From Candidatus Mesenet endosymbiont of Phosphuga atrata (lineage in GTDB: Bacteria > Pseudomonadota > Alphaproteobacteria > Rickettsiales > Anaplasmataceae), in NCBI RefSeq assembly GCF_964020175.1, contig NZ_OZ026541.1, positions 186,001 through 250,000 on the forward strand: a stretch of 64,000 bases of DNA, in the 5' to 3' direction. The position numbers and the translations under genes are program-made. Shown piece after piece: positions 8,792 through 18,488 of the stretch. The first letter of the stretch is position 1. Each line of letters opens with the position of its first letter. The notes beneath the pieces were generated by a model. That model was not told where the DNA came from, made no database searches, and worked only from the letters and a program-made list of their open reading frames with translations.

Positions 8792-10006
8792 CTATTTTTT
8801 TTTACAAAGTAAACTCTTAGCATACGAAAGCAGCTTATCTTTTGTAAGAGCATAGGAGCTCGCTTCCCAATAACTTCTAATTGTTTTTAAGCTTTCACCC
8901 AAATATTTTCCTTGTCTATATCCTATATTCCGCAGATCAGAACCTGATATAGGAAAATCTGGAATTAAGCATGAATCAGCAAATAATATATACTTCTGTA
9001 TTTCACCAACATCTTTTTTTGCCTCTACACAGCAAACTTTTATTATATCCTTATACAATTCTAAACCAAATGAGTATATATACTTTTTTTGCTCTTTTTC
9101 TGATAAATCAGCTGATATGTTGTTTTTAAGTATAGATATTAATTTTTTCTTTTGTTTTTTTGATAGGCGTAAAAAGCTACTCATATATTCACCTATACTT
9201 TTTCTATCAGCTATAGTTGTACGCAAGAGCAGTGCTAATTTAACTATGGAATCAACTCCACTTAAAATCTTATGTGATAGAATATTGCATGAGACTTTAT
9301 CTGGAATAATTTTCTGCAGGACATCACACTCCTGCATACTTACTAAAGTGGGTACCAAGTGGTCACTACATGATAATAGTTTTAACATTTCATCTCTTAT
9401 TCTTTCTCCAGATAAACTAGATATCATTTCTGCATGCTTACTACATGCACTAAGTATTTTATCGCTAATTTTACCTATACATAGGTCTGCATGAAAACGA
9501 AATGCTCTCAATATTCGCAAATAATCTTCTTTTATTCTAGCTTCGGGACTGCCGATAAAACTAAGTTTTCTTTGCTTTAAGTCTTCCAGGCCATCAAAGT
9601 AATCATATACATTGTCGTATTTATCAGCGTATAGAGCATTGAATGTAAAATCGCGTCTTGAAGCATCTGCTTGCCAACTGTTGGTAAACTCAATCTCAGC
9701 ATGCCTACCATCACACCTTATATCATGTCTGAGAGTTGTAATCTCAAATGATTGTTGATTTAAAACTGCTGTGACAGTACCATGTTTTAATCCCGTAGGA
9801 ATAACCGTAATATTACTAGCCTCCAAGGCAGCTATTACTTGCCCTGGGAGCAAATTAGTAGCTAAATCGATATCATGTACTTCTCTTTCCAAGACGCTAT
9901 CTCGAACACAACCACCAACAAATCGTATTTCTCCACCAGATTTTTCAATGGCCTCTATTATCAATCTTGCTTCTTCACTAGCTATCCAATTTTGATTTAT
10001 TTGCAT
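8792..10006 (-). CDS. cca: CCA-adding enzyme / poly(A) polymerase family nucleotidyltransferase
   Basis: The 404-residue class II nucleotidyltransferase adds or repairs the tRNA 3' CCA end, or polyadenylates RNA. The N-terminal catalytic core shows RFVGGCVRD (28-36), the metal-binding DIDLAT (45-50), TVTAV, and SRRDFTFNAL with the ribose/base-selecting region. The RNA-binding motif RILRAFRFHADL follows near 165. Low-similarity helices fill the C-terminal half. Anaplasmataceae typically have one enzyme of this family, which makes CCA addition the likely role; PcnB cannot be excluded by sequence alone. Confidence 0.9.
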   Translation of the reverse strand: MQINQNWIASEEARLIIEAIEKSGGEIRFVGGCVRDSVLEREVHDIDLATNLLPGQVIAALEASNITVIPTGLKHGTVTAVLNQQSFEITTLRHDIRCDGRHAEIEFTNSWQADASRRDFTFNALYADKYDNVYDYFDGLEDLKQRKLSFIGSPEARIKEDYLRILRAFRFHADLCIGKISDKILSACSKHAEMISSLSGERIRDEMLKLLSCSDHLVPTLVSMQECDVLQKIIPDKVSCNILSHKILSGVDSIVKLALLLRTTIADRKSIGEYMSSFLRLSKKQKKKLISILKNNISADLSEKEQKKYIYSFGLELYKDIIKVCCVEAKKDVGEIQKYILFADSCLIPDFPISGSDLRNIGYRQGKYLGESLKTIRSYWEASSYALTKDKLLSYAKSLLCKKK

Positions 10007-10172
10007 ACCTAATAACTTGTATTTAACAAGTATAGAATATGATAAAAAAATGTAAATTTCTTCATTATTTTTAATCGATTTTAAATTTGATAATAAAAAA
10101 TCAAATAAAAATATTTATTGACTGCTCAATGTTTTATTGTAAAAAAGGCATAATCACTTTTTTTGAGAAAGT

Positions 10173-10709
10173 ATGACAGACAGTAGAAGTAGTGCAGGTT
10201 GTGTTGTTGATAATTATTTAGGTCCATCCAGTACTTGTACAGACAGAATAGCAAGAATATTTACTACAATAGCAGCTTTCTCACTTACCTCTTCTCTATC
10301 TAGTGCTATTGCTGCTTCTGCTTCTGGTATATATCTTCTTGATCGTGGATTAGAAGCTGAGTGCAGCACAGCAGCATTATCAACGTTTTCAATTGTAACG
10401 TCAGTAGTAGGGACGATTAGTTTTATTTCGGCAATAGGCATAAGCTATAGGCTCTGCGGCAATTATGACGTTTATAGTTCTTCTGTTTCTTCTATCTCTC
10501 CTCCCCCTACTACTCCTAGTATAGCAGTAGTACCAAATGGCATTAACTCAAGCCCTTCACCCTTATATAATATTAGCTCTAACATTTTACCTCAGCGTAG
10601 CAGTACTGACTCTGGTTTTTTATCTTCACATGGTGTAGTGCCAATATTATCAAAGTCAAAACCAATTAATTGTGTAGAATTTCTAGAATTTTTGGAAACA
10701 AGTCTCTAA
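10173..10709 (+). CDS. Unknown small membrane protein with hydrophobic hairpin and Pro/Ser tail
   Basis: The 178-residue protein is unrecognised. A 28-residue polar N-terminus is followed by hydrophobic segments at about 29-56 and 67-92, then a Ser/Pro-rich tail containing ISPPPTTPS and NSSPSPLYN. The layout (short head, paired membrane segments, disordered tail) resembles that of the proteins at 3117, 8210 and 37775, without clear sequence identity. It sits between cca and argG on its own. A weak GAGAAAG ribosome site precedes the ATG. Confidence 0.6.
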   Translation: MTDSRSSAGCVVDNYLGPSSTCTDRIARIFTTIAAFSLTSSLSSAIAASASGIYLLDRGLEAECSTAALSTFSIVTSVVGTISFISAIGISYRLCGNYDVYSSSVSSISPPPTTPSIAVVPNGINSSPSPLYNISSNILPQRSSTDSGFLSSHGVVPILSKSKPINCVEFLEFLETSL

Positions 10710-10785
10710 TTTAATATCACAAAATAAAGATTTATTTTCTATGTTTTAAGGCTAAACTAGCTAATAAATAAACTTAAGATTAGTA

Positions 10786-11982
10786 ATGAATAATCAAAAA
10801 GTAAGAAAAGTAGTACTTGCATATTCCGGTGGGCTTGATACATCAGTGATCTTAAAGTGGTTACAAGATAAATATAATTGTGAAGTTGTAACTTTTACTG
10901 CTGATTTGGGTCAAGACGATGATCTTGCATTAATAAAAGAGAAGGCATCCGCATTAGGAGTAAAAGATGAGAATATATACACAGAAGATTTAACAGAGGA
11001 ATTTGTTCAAGATTTTGTTTTCCCTATGTTTCGTGCTAATGCTTTATATGAAGGTTATTACTTACTAGGCACAGCAATAGCGCGTCCACTGATTGCTAAG
11101 CGTCAAGTTGATATAGCAAAGCTTGTAGGTGCAGATGCAGTAGCTCATGGAGCAACGGGCAAAGGTAATGATCAAGTAAGATTTGAATTTGGTTACTACA
11201 GCCTTAATCCTAAAATTAAGGTGATATCTCCGTGGCGAGAATGGGATTTAACCTCACGTAATAAGCTAATAGAGTATGCTAAGGTACACAATATAAAGAT
11301 ACCACAGGATAAAACTGGTGAACCACCTTATTCAATAGATTCAAATTTGTTGCATAATTCATTTGAAGGTAAGGTTTTAGAGGATCCTGGTATTGAATCT
11401 GACTATTCAATGTTACAACGCATTACTCTACCAGAGCAAGCTCAAGATAATCCTGAATATGTGGAAATAACCTTTGCTAAAGGTGATCCAGTCTCAATAG
11501 ACGGTAATAAACTGTCGCCAGCAAACCTTTTAAGAAGATTAAATGAAATTGGCGGCAGGCATGGTATTGGTTTGGTAGATATAGTTGAAAATCGTTATGT
11601 TGGTATTAAATCTCGTGGTGTATACGAAACTCCTGGAGGTACTATTTTATTTCATGCCCACCGTGCTATTGAAAGTATTACTCTAGAAAAAGCAGCATCA
11701 CATTTAAAAGATGAGATAATGCCTAAATATGCTGCACTAATTTATAATGGTTATTGGTGGACGCGTGAACGTGAGATGCTACAAGCACTGATTGATAAAT
11801 CACAGAAGAACGTAAATGGCACTGTATGTGCTAAGCTATATAAAGGGTCAGTAACAATTGTTAGTAGAAAATCAGACAATAGCATTTATTCACAAGCACT
11901 TGCAAGTTTTGATGATGAAAATTACAACCAAAGTGATGCAGAAGGGTTTATCAAAATTAATTCTCTGAGGTTTCGTGTTTAA
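10786..11982 (+). CDS. argG: Argininosuccinate synthase
   Basis: The 398-residue product is full length for ArgG, which joins citrulline and aspartate with ATP to form argininosuccinate. The ATP pyrophosphatase P-loop AYSGGLDTS is at 13-21. [13 protein letters not shown], which contacts citrulline and aspartate, and SDYSMLQR in the C-terminal part are intact. With argD at 5523 it argues for an Ehrlichia-like arginine or urea-type pathway. The start is the ATG before [15 protein letters not shown]. Neighbouring genes are unrelated, so it appears to be a single transcription unit. Confidence 0.97.
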   Translation: MNNQKVRKVVLAYSGGLDTSVILKWLQDKYNCEVVTFTADLGQDDDLALIKEKASALGVKDENIYTEDLTEEFVQDFVFPMFRANALYEGYYLLGTAIARPLIAKRQVDIAKLVGADAVAHGATGKGNDQVRFEFGYYSLNPKIKVISPWREWDLTSRNKLIEYAKVHNIKIPQDKTGEPPYSIDSNLLHNSFEGKVLEDPGIESDYSMLQRITLPEQAQDNPEYVEITFAKGDPVSIDGNKLSPANLLRRLNEIGGRHGIGLVDIVENRYVGIKSRGVYETPGGTILFHAHRAIESITLEKAASHLKDEIMPKYAALIYNGYWWTREREMLQALIDKSQKNVNGTVCAKLYKGSVTIVSRKSDNSIYSQALASFDDENYNQSDAEGFIKINSLRFRV

Positions 11983-12042
11983 TTTTGTCTTGAATAAATT
12001 AAATTTTTAACTTTTACTTAAAATTACTTTACTTTTTTACTG

Positions 12043-12048
12043 TATAAT
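12043..12048 (+). promoter_or_regulatory. Probable -10 box of the 12084 gene
   Basis: A perfect TATAAT (12043-12048) is preceded directly by TG and lies about 36 bases before the start codon. No convincing -35 box is present at normal spacing. Confidence 0.35.
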
Positions 12049-12083
12049 TATAATAAGCAATAGTGTAATTTATAGGTACTTCT

Positions 12084-12533
12084 ATGGATCTCCATTATTT
12101 TCCATGTTTTGAAGTTGAAAGTTATTATATCGATAATAAAGATCATGAAAGCTTTCATTATCATGGTGATATGAAAGTTGATTTGGAGAATAAAGTATAC
12201 TTTGGTCAAGATGGCAAGATATGGCCTTACCAGAAAATAGCAAAATATGAAGAGATAAGTGGTGAATTAAACAATATCTCTGGCATTTGTGCAACTTCAT
12301 ATCCACCTAAATGTTATTTGGATGTGCATTCATTAGAAAAAAGTCATTTTAATTTAAATATAAAAGAAGCCTTTGGTTCAGGTAGTGAAGCAAAGCCAGA
12401 TTATGTACTGTCTACTCATGTAGACCTTCACTTTGATTTAAATAACAGTAACCAAGAGGTCAAAATTTTCTCTGGCAAAGATGAAAATGGTAATTTATTT
12501 TTCCTAAAACTGAAAGAAGGTAAATGCAAATGA
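12084..12533 (+). CDS. Unknown soluble 149-residue protein
   Basis: No signal peptide, membrane segment or known motif is seen. The protein is rich in aromatic, His and Asp residues at its N-terminus (repeated H/Y/D pairs between 4 and 30) and looks like a small folded domain. The last part (YVLSTHVDLHFDLN, 111-124) reads as beta strands. It converges on the unknown 12682-13995 gene, with a strong hairpin between them. A promoter-like TATAAT lies upstream. Base composition matches the surroundings. Function unknown. Confidence 0.6.
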   Translation: MDLHYFPCFEVESYYIDNKDHESFHYHGDMKVDLENKVYFGQDGKIWPYQKIAKYEEISGELNNISGICATSYPPKCYLDVHSLEKSHFNLNIKEAFGSGSEAKPDYVLSTHVDLHFDLNNSNQEVKIFSGKDENGNLFFLKLKEGKCK

Positions 12534-12624
12534 AAAATTTATTAGAATTTCATCTTACTAATACAAGAAAATACATTGAATAATAAAAATATAAGTAAAT
12601 TTTATTCACACAAATTTTTACTAC

Positions 12625-12658
12625 ACCGATATAGCATATAAGCAGTTGCTATATCGGT
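12625..12658. terminator. Hairpin between convergent genes
   Basis: Two perfect 12-base arms (12625-12636 and 12647-12658) with a 10-base loop lie between the ends of the converging genes at 12533 and 12682. Flanking bases extend the pairing imperfectly. No strong T-run follows on either strand, so it may act as a bidirectional terminator or as an RNA-end stabiliser. Confidence 0.6.
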
Positions 12659-12681
12659 AGTAGTTATAAGGAATAAGTTTT

Positions 12682-13995
12682 TTAGCCAATAATTTGTATG
12701 CCATCTTGTAATAAGTTTTGATCAAATAAGCAGAGTAAATCATCCAATACAAGTTTCATTGTTTTTGCATCAGCAAATTCTTGATTTACACGGTATGAAT
12801 GATCATCTTGTTCATAAACTGTTATACTTTTATTAGTATTAAAAGTTGTATAACGATCATTTAATACAAGATTATCAATAATAAACGAATTATCCGATAC
12901 TCTAATATCTGTCGCATTTAATTTTCCTATTTTATCTCCAATATTATGAGAAATTGGATTGTATTTATATACTTCTGCTCTAGAGCGGATTCCATCAGAA
13001 CTAGATTCTCCCCAATCTTTAGATTCAGATGGTTTTATAATGAATGATGGCTTTTCATCTTCTCTATAGTAGTCTTTCAGCTGAATTTTTTGTCCATCTA
13101 TTAGGTTGCACTTACTTACATATATGATAGTTTCTTTTTCAGTTTTTGATGCTTGACCTTTTGAATCTAAAGAAGTTCCCTTTTGAGTTTTTTCTGCTAT
13201 ATTACCTTCTTGATCACAAAGAGCTAACTTATAGTACTTTTTTATCTCATTACAAGGTAATACTTTTAAATAAATATTATCTTCTCCTACCCTAACAGAT
13301 CCTAGACCGTCACCACGTAAATCATAATATAATTCACCATTTTTAAAAAACCAAGATGCTAAATTTACACTACCAACTTTACCATTAAATTGGTTTGATT
13401 TCACTTCTATATCATATCTGTGATCTCTTATAGCTTCAATGTCTGGTTCGCAAGCATCTCTTTCTCTGATTTCTTCCTCTAATTTTTCTTGAGCTTCTTT
13501 CTTTTCTTTTTCCAATTTTTCCTGAGCTTCTCTTCTTTCCTGTTCTAGTTTTTCTTGAGCTTCTCTTGCTGCTTTCTCTGCTTCTAGTATCTTCCTACTT
13601 TCTTCAGCACAATCCTTAGTTATCTTAACTCTGATGTTGCTTAACGCCCATTCATTTAAGCCTAAGTCTATCCAATCACCTTTGCTGCTTTTAAGGTTTA
13701 CAGTACCTCCTAACATCGCAAACTCATCGTTCTCTCTGACTCCCTCTGTTAAAGTTATTTTAAATGCATCATTTTTTGCGTTAAAAAGCTTGCCTACATC
13801 ACATCCATGTCTGGTAGTGTCAATAGAAATTAAACCGTCATCTAGCTTACTTGTATTTATACAGCTTTTAATTTGTGATTTAGGGTTTATTTCTACTTCT
13901 GCATGCTTGGGCGTATTTTGATCTTTTGCTAAAATACTTCCATTATTCCATTGGTAAGCTGGATCAAGTAATTTTAAATCAAAATTCATTTTCAT
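12682..13995 (-). CDS. Unknown protein with central charged coiled coil
   Basis: The 437-residue protein is unrecognised. Residues 1-125 look like a beta-rich globular domain, 129-181 is a highly charged coiled coil, and 190-437 is a second, larger beta-rich region. The coil holds three tandem 11-residue repeats (REAQEKLEQER, REAQEKLEKEK, KEAQEKLEEEI; 144-176). There is no signal peptide or membrane segment. Eleven-residue periodicity suits a long, slightly right-handed coiled coil. Charged coiled-coil proteins without a signal are common among secreted effectors of intracellular bacteria, but no such function is shown. The ATG two codons downstream is an alternative start. Confidence 0.65.
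   Translation of the reverse strand: MKMNFDLKLLDPAYQWNNGSILAKDQNTPKHAEVEINPKSQIKSCINTSKLDDGLISIDTTRHGCDVGKLFNAKNDAFKITLTEGVRENDEFAMLGGTVNLKSSKGDWIDLGLNEWALSNIRVKITKDCAEESRKILEAEKAAREAQEKLEQERREAQEKLEKEKKEAQEKLEEEIRERDACEPDIEAIRDHRYDIEVKSNQFNGKVGSVNLASWFFKNGELYYDLRGDGLGSVRVGEDNIYLKVLPCNEIKKYYKLALCDQEGNIAEKTQKGTSLDSKGQASKTEKETIIYVSKCNLIDGQKIQLKDYYREDEKPSFIIKPSESKDWGESSSDGIRSRAEVYKYNPISHNIGDKIGKLNATDIRVSDNSFIIDNLVLNDRYTTFNTNKSITVYEQDDHSYRVNQEFADAKTMKLVLDDLLCLFDQNLLQDGIQIIG
13468..13566 (-). repeat. Three tandem 33-base repeats inside the coiled-coil gene
   Basis: Three successive 33-base units encode variants of R/K-EAQEKLE-xxx. The DNA units are similar but not identical, suggesting expansion followed by drift. 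Confidence 0.75.
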
Positions 13996-14040
13996 ATTGC
14001 TTAATTATAATTAATAATTATTAACAAATTAATAATAAAG

Positions 14041-14623
14041 TGAGAAGAATGTTTGTGGAAGCGGTTTGGTACACGGATCGAAGTGGTTGCCAGTGGCACC
14101 AAAAATATACGGCAATTACAGGAGCATACACAAAAAATTCAAAAGATGGTGCGAAAAAGAAATTTGGGGGAAGTTGCTCCAATATACACAACAAGACCCA
14201 GATTTGGAAATAATCGATGGTACAATTATCCGTGCTCACGCCTGCTCGGCTGGATACAAAAAAAGCTCAAGAAGCTTTAGGGCGAAGCAAGGGTGGCTTT
14301 TTAATCAAGATTCATGCTACTGTTTTCGCTAAAATTTGTTCTCACACCAGGTCAAAGGAACGAAATTACACAGGCTGAAGTACTCATTAAAAACGTTCCA
14401 TCGTAGTAGGCTGATAAGGGTTATGACAGCAATGCTTTTAAGGATGTAAAACCGCCAAAGAGGAATAGAAAAGTGCATACGATAAGCATATTTACAAAGA
14501 GCGACATCTGATTGATTTGGAAAAATCAAAAATTTCAGAAGGATTTTTTTCAGATTCGACAGGACAGCTGAGGTTTATATGGGACTTTTAAACTTCGTTG
14601 GTGCTCTCATTTGGCTTAAATGA
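14041..14623 (+). pseudogene. IS5-family transposase relic
   Basis: The region reads as a broken IS5-type DDE transposase in several frames. It begins with RMFVEAVWYTDRSGCQWH, shifts frame near 14096 to NYRSIHKKFKRWCEKEIWG and DLEIIDGTIIRAHACSAGYKK (with the first catalytic Asp in IIDGT), and ends with FDRTAEVYMGLLNFVGALIWLK before TGA at 14621-14623. The intervening catalytic part is scrambled by further indels and stops. It is inactive. No terminal inverted repeats could be confirmed by eye. It differs from the second IS5-type relic at 59070. Confidence 0.85.
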
Positions 14624-14773
14624 AATTTTGTTCACATGGTCTAATATTTCTTTCTTTTACTGTTTTAAGCGGTCGGGTTATGTTTTACTTTATATCATTA
14701 AAAATATAGCTTGATTCAGTTTTTTGGATATTTTCTTTTTATTATTTTTCATGATTTTAAGCTAATAAATACT

Positions 14774-15712
14774 TTAACTGTTAAAATAATTATAAGTAAT
14801 TTTTTTTACCCTTTTTATCACACCTTTTGATATTATAAGTGAGTTAATAGTACGCTTGCTGTTTTTATCTTTAATCCCGCTTAATATATCTCCATCTGTA
14901 ATACCAGTACTGATAAATATCGATTCGCTTTTTACCATATCTTCTACTCTATAGATCTTTTCCTTATCCTTGATACCTATTTCTTCCGCACGTTTTTTTA
15001 GTTTATCAGTATCAAATATTAACTTTCCTTCCATTTGCCCCCCAACGGAGCTTAGAACTGATGCGGCTAAAATTCCTTCTGGTGCACCTCCAATTCCTAC
15101 ATACATATCATAACTATTATTTAGTAATGAAATAACAGCTGATATATCACCGTCATCTATTAATTTTACTTTTGCTCCACATTTTCTAATTCTCATTATT
15201 AAGCTTTCATGCCTTGGTCTGTTTAGTGCTATAACTACCAATTCACTAATCTTACAACATTTTGCTTCGGACAGCTGATATAGGTTACTTTCAATACTAT
15301 TTTTAAGTGATACAATACCGTTTGGTAAGTTTTTACCTACCGCTATCTTTTCCATATAAACATCTGGTGCGTTTAGAAAACTACCTCTTTTTGTAACAGC
15401 AAGAACAGACATTGCCCCTCTGCCATAATTCGCACATACAGAAGTCCCTTCTAAAGGGTCAAGTGCAATATCAATCTCTGGACCCCTTTTTGTACCAACC
15501 TCTTCACCTATATAAAGCATTGGTGCTAAGTCTCTTTCACCTTCACCGATAACAACTGTACCATTCATATCTATAGAATTAAGTGTAGAACGCATCGCAT
15601 CAACAGCAGCTCTATCTGCTTCTTTTTCTTGACCTAAACCAAGCAAATTATATGCAGCCATAGCTGCGCTTTCTGTTGCTTCAACCAATTTAGGAATTAA
15701 ATCTTCTATCAT
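14774..15712 (-). CDS. glpX: Fructose-1,6-bisphosphatase class II
   Basis: The 312-residue GlpX-type phosphatase hydrolyses fructose-1,6-bisphosphate to fructose-6-phosphate, the gluconeogenic step. The metal-binding motifs are intact: GEGERD (56-61), GEEVG with its acidic pair, and DPLEGTSVCANYG (85-97), the inositol-phosphatase-like signature. GIGGAPEGILAASVLS is also conserved. Length is normal for the family. Presence of this enzyme fits the amino-acid-based gluconeogenesis of Anaplasmataceae. The gene stands 31 bases downstream of nusB on the same strand and may be read from the same transcript. Confidence 0.95.
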   Translation of the reverse strand: MIEDLIPKLVEATESAAMAAYNLLGLGQEKEADRAAVDAMRSTLNSIDMNGTVVIGEGERDLAPMLYIGEEVGTKRGPEIDIALDPLEGTSVCANYGRGAMSVLAVTKRGSFLNAPDVYMEKIAVGKNLPNGIVSLKNSIESNLYQLSEAKCCKISELVVIALNRPRHESLIMRIRKCGAKVKLIDDGDISAVISLLNNSYDMYVGIGGAPEGILAASVLSSVGGQMEGKLIFDTDKLKKRAEEIGIKDKEKIYRVEDMVKSESIFISTGITDGDILSGIKDKNSKRTINSLIISKGVIKRVKKITYNYFNS

Positions 15713-15743
15713 CTCTTTTTAGAAATCTAATGTGTAGCAAATA

Positions 15744-16184
15744 TTATGTATTATTTATTTTATTTAGAATAGCATTAATAAAACTAATTTCACTTGCCTT
15801 ATCAAGTAAATCAGAAGAAATATTTGTATATTCGTTTATTACCACTATAGCGGGAGTATCACAATTCACTAGTTCATACGCAGCAGTTCGCAGTATTGCT
15901 AAACTAATCAAATTTATTCTTGCTAAGGACCATTTAGAGTTTAGATTAGATTCTATTACTGAATCAAGTTTTTTTGGGTTGTCGATGATACCATCTAGTA
16001 ACTTTAACAAAAACTGATTATCAAAACTATAAAATTCAAATAAATGAGCAACTTCATTTATGTAATCAATTAACTCTTCAGAATGTTTGTAATCTACAAA
16101 CATGGCTGAATAGTAGGCTTGTATAACAAGAAAACGTGCAATGCTTCTTCTAGAATAACGGTCTTTTTTAGCTAAAAGTTCCAT
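15744..16184 (-). CDS. nusB: Transcription antitermination factor NusB
   Basis: The 146-residue helical protein matches NusB (SRRSIARFLVIQAYYSAMF at the N-terminus and a conserved C-terminal AAYELVNCDTPAIVVINEY followed by FINAILNKI). NusB with NusE binds boxA RNA and supports antitermination of rRNA operons. Its ATG overlaps the ribH stop by one base (TAATG), so translation is probably coupled. The ribH-nusB order is conserved in many bacteria. Confidence 0.93.
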   Translation of the reverse strand: MELLAKKDRYSRRSIARFLVIQAYYSAMFVDYKHSEELIDYINEVAHLFEFYSFDNQFLLKLLDGIIDNPKKLDSVIESNLNSKWSLARINLISLAILRTAAYELVNCDTPAIVVINEYTNISSDLLDKASEISFINAILNKINNT

Positions 16185-16615
16185 TATTTTAAAAATTTAC
16201 TACATATTTCCATCATTCGTAACATCGCTAAAGCTGCATTACCACCAACATTTCTTTGGTTTTTATCAGCTCTGATTAAGACTCTCTCTTTACTATCAGC
16301 TGTAATTATACCCATGCCTAAGGGTACAGCATGTTGGATGGCAATCTCACCTAAAGACCCAATTACTCCTTTGCAAACATAGTGATAGTGATCTGTTTCC
16401 CCACGTATTACGCACCCAAGTGCTAAATAGCCATTGTAACTGCTACGATCACTCATAATTGAAAAAACAATTGCAGCCGGAATTTCAAATGCACCTGGCA
16501 CATAGAGTTCATCATACTGAATACCTTTGTCATCCAATTTCTCTTTGGCACCAGCTAGTAGGTAGTCAGATATGTCTTTATAATAATCTGAAATTACAAT
16601 AAGTACTTTAGACAC
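16184..16615 (-). CDS. ribH: 6,7-dimethyl-8-ribityllumazine synthase
   Basis: The 143-residue product is the size of RibH, which condenses the ribityl-aminouracil with dihydroxybutanone phosphate in the penultimate step of riboflavin synthesis. The motifs VPGAFEIPAAI (40-50), ALGCVIRGETDHY with the catalytic His region, and GIITADSKERVLIRADKNQRNVG are present. It starts with GTG overlapping the yidC stop by one base (TAGTG) and its own stop overlaps nusB in the same way. This makes a tightly packed three-gene unit. Confidence 0.95.
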   Translation of the reverse strand: MSKVLIVISDYYKDISDYLLAGAKEKLDDKGIQYDELYVPGAFEIPAAIVFSIMSDRSSYNGYLALGCVIRGETDHYHYVCKGVIGSLGEIAIQHAVPLGMGIITADSKERVLIRADKNQRNVGGNAALAMLRMMEICSKFLK

Positions 16616-18339
16616 TACATACTCTCATTTGAAACTTTTTTGATAAAAACAGTATTATCTTTAATTATAAAAAGCTTTATGGCTAGTTGTTGTGCGATTG
16701 TTATAGTGTTGCTACATATCCAATATATTATCAATCCTGCAGGAAAAGATGCAAAAAGAAATGTAAAAATATATGGCAAAAATTTTGTTACTTGCATATT
16801 TTCAGAAGAATTATTGTCATAACTTAACTTCTGTTGAATTATCATGGTCATACCAAGTATTATAGGTAAGATCCCAATTGAAATTGGAGGATTATAATCT
16901 AAAAGACCAAATAGCGTTAAAATATTCATAGGGTCAGGCGCTGAAAGATCATGAATCCAAAGACAAAATGGAGCATGTCTCATTTCAATAGTGACAAACA
17001 ACACTTTATAAAGTGCAAAAAAGACTGGGATTTGAATCAGCATCGGTAAAAAACCAGACATTGGGTTTATATTATGTTTTTTTAATAATGATGACATCTC
17101 TTTATTTAATTTCATTTTATCATTTTTATATAATTCTTTTATCCGTAACATTTCTGGCTGCAATTGTTTCAATTTAAATGTTGAAGTATAAGATTTACTA
17201 GATAAAGGCAGCATAGTTAATTTAGTCAATAATGTTAGCAGCAAGATTGCTAAACCAAAATTTTTAAATACTGTATGGAAATATTCCAGAAGCATAAACA
17301 CTGGCTTGGTTATAAAGTAAAGAACACCAAAATCCACTGCTTTATCAAATAGTGGTATTTTAAGAGTATTTTTATAATGATCTAAAAGTTTTAATTCCTT
17401 TGCACCAGTAAAAAAATAATTGATATGAGAACGGCTATTATTTGCAGATATTTCATTGCTGTGCTGTTTCATAAAATCTATTTGAAATTTGTTATCTAAA
17501 GAAGATGAAGCATGTTTAATATTGATGCTTGATGAGCCTTCTGATATTATAGCCGTAAACCAATATTTATCTGCAAAACCAAACCAATTTTTATTATTTT
17601 GATTTTGCTTTAACTTAATATTTTTTTGTGAAGAAATCTTCTTATAAGTCCACTCTTTCAATTTATCATCAAGAACGCCTACAGCACCTTCATGCGATAT
17701 AAAGTAAGAATGTTTAATATCATCACGACTGCGATTTATTCTACCATAAGGTACTAGATGAACCTGTGTATTTGTACTATTTTCAACTAGTTGTTCTACT
17801 TTAAACATGTAATCATCATCTAGTTCAATTTTTATTTTAAATACAATGCCATCTAAATTATCCCAGTGGAGGATAATCTCTTCCCCACTACTTAACTTCT
17901 TTTTGTCAGCTTGCCAAATTGTTGATGAATTTGGAGTTTTTATCTTATTTTCTGGGTCTATCCAACCAAACTCAGCAAAGTATACATCTTTTGACCCGAG
18001 TGGAGACAATAGAACTACTTCAGAAGAAGTAGGATCGGAAGTTACATGATAATTGACTAAAGTTAAGTCATCAAACTTAGCTCCATTTAAAGAAATAGAA
18101 CCATGCAATTTGTTATTGGCTATCTTTACTCTTTGATCTGAGCTGGAATTTATAATCTCATAACGATCTTTATATTTTAATTCAGGAAATGCTAACTCTG
18201 TGTCGTTTAAATTGATATCGTCAGCATTTTCTATTGCGGTTTTTTCATAATCAAAGAACCTTTCGTAGAAGATTCTCCAGCCAATCATTATTAAAACTGA
18301 CAGAAAAACTGCTAAGACTAAATTTCTAACCTCTGACAT
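16615..18339 (-). CDS. yidC: Membrane protein insertase YidC
   Basis: The 574-residue protein has the Gram-negative YidC form: one N-terminal membrane anchor (about 9-26), a large periplasmic beta domain to about 330, then the conserved 60KD_IMP core with five membrane segments, including MLPLSSKSYTSTFKLKQLQPEM and NPMSGFLPMLIQIPVFFALYKVL. It inserts inner-membrane proteins with or without SecYEG. It heads the yidC-ribH-nusB unit joined by 1-base overlaps. The C-terminal tail is short and only mildly basic. Confidence 0.96.
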   Translation of the reverse strand: MSEVRNLVLAVFLSVLIMIGWRIFYERFFDYEKTAIENADDINLNDTELAFPELKYKDRYEIINSSSDQRVKIANNKLHGSISLNGAKFDDLTLVNYHVTSDPTSSEVVLLSPLGSKDVYFAEFGWIDPENKIKTPNSSTIWQADKKKLSSGEEIILHWDNLDGIVFKIKIELDDDYMFKVEQLVENSTNTQVHLVPYGRINRSRDDIKHSYFISHEGAVGVLDDKLKEWTYKKISSQKNIKLKQNQNNKNWFGFADKYWFTAIISEGSSSINIKHASSSLDNKFQIDFMKQHSNEISANNSRSHINYFFTGAKELKLLDHYKNTLKIPLFDKAVDFGVLYFITKPVFMLLEYFHTVFKNFGLAILLLTLLTKLTMLPLSSKSYTSTFKLKQLQPEMLRIKELYKNDKMKLNKEMSSLLKKHNINPMSGFLPMLIQIPVFFALYKVLFVTIEMRHAPFCLWIHDLSAPDPMNILTLFGLLDYNPPISIGILPIILGMTMIIQQKLSYDNNSSENMQVTKFLPYIFTFLFASFPAGLIIYWICSNTITIAQQLAIKLFIIKDNTVFIKKVSNESM

Positions 18340-18488
18340 ATAATATTTTTAAATGTTAATTTAAAGTATATTATATTAATACTTCCAATACAATGAACTT
18401 TCTTAAGAATTATTTCTTTTTTAGAATTGGGAATTTATAGTAATTTCACTCTAGTAGTTTTTACCAAAAACAGCCACTGTAAATAATC

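Noticed and set aside
14329-14529. Minus-strand 66-codon open frame
   Set aside because: It overlaps the broken IS5 transposase and has no recognisable features.
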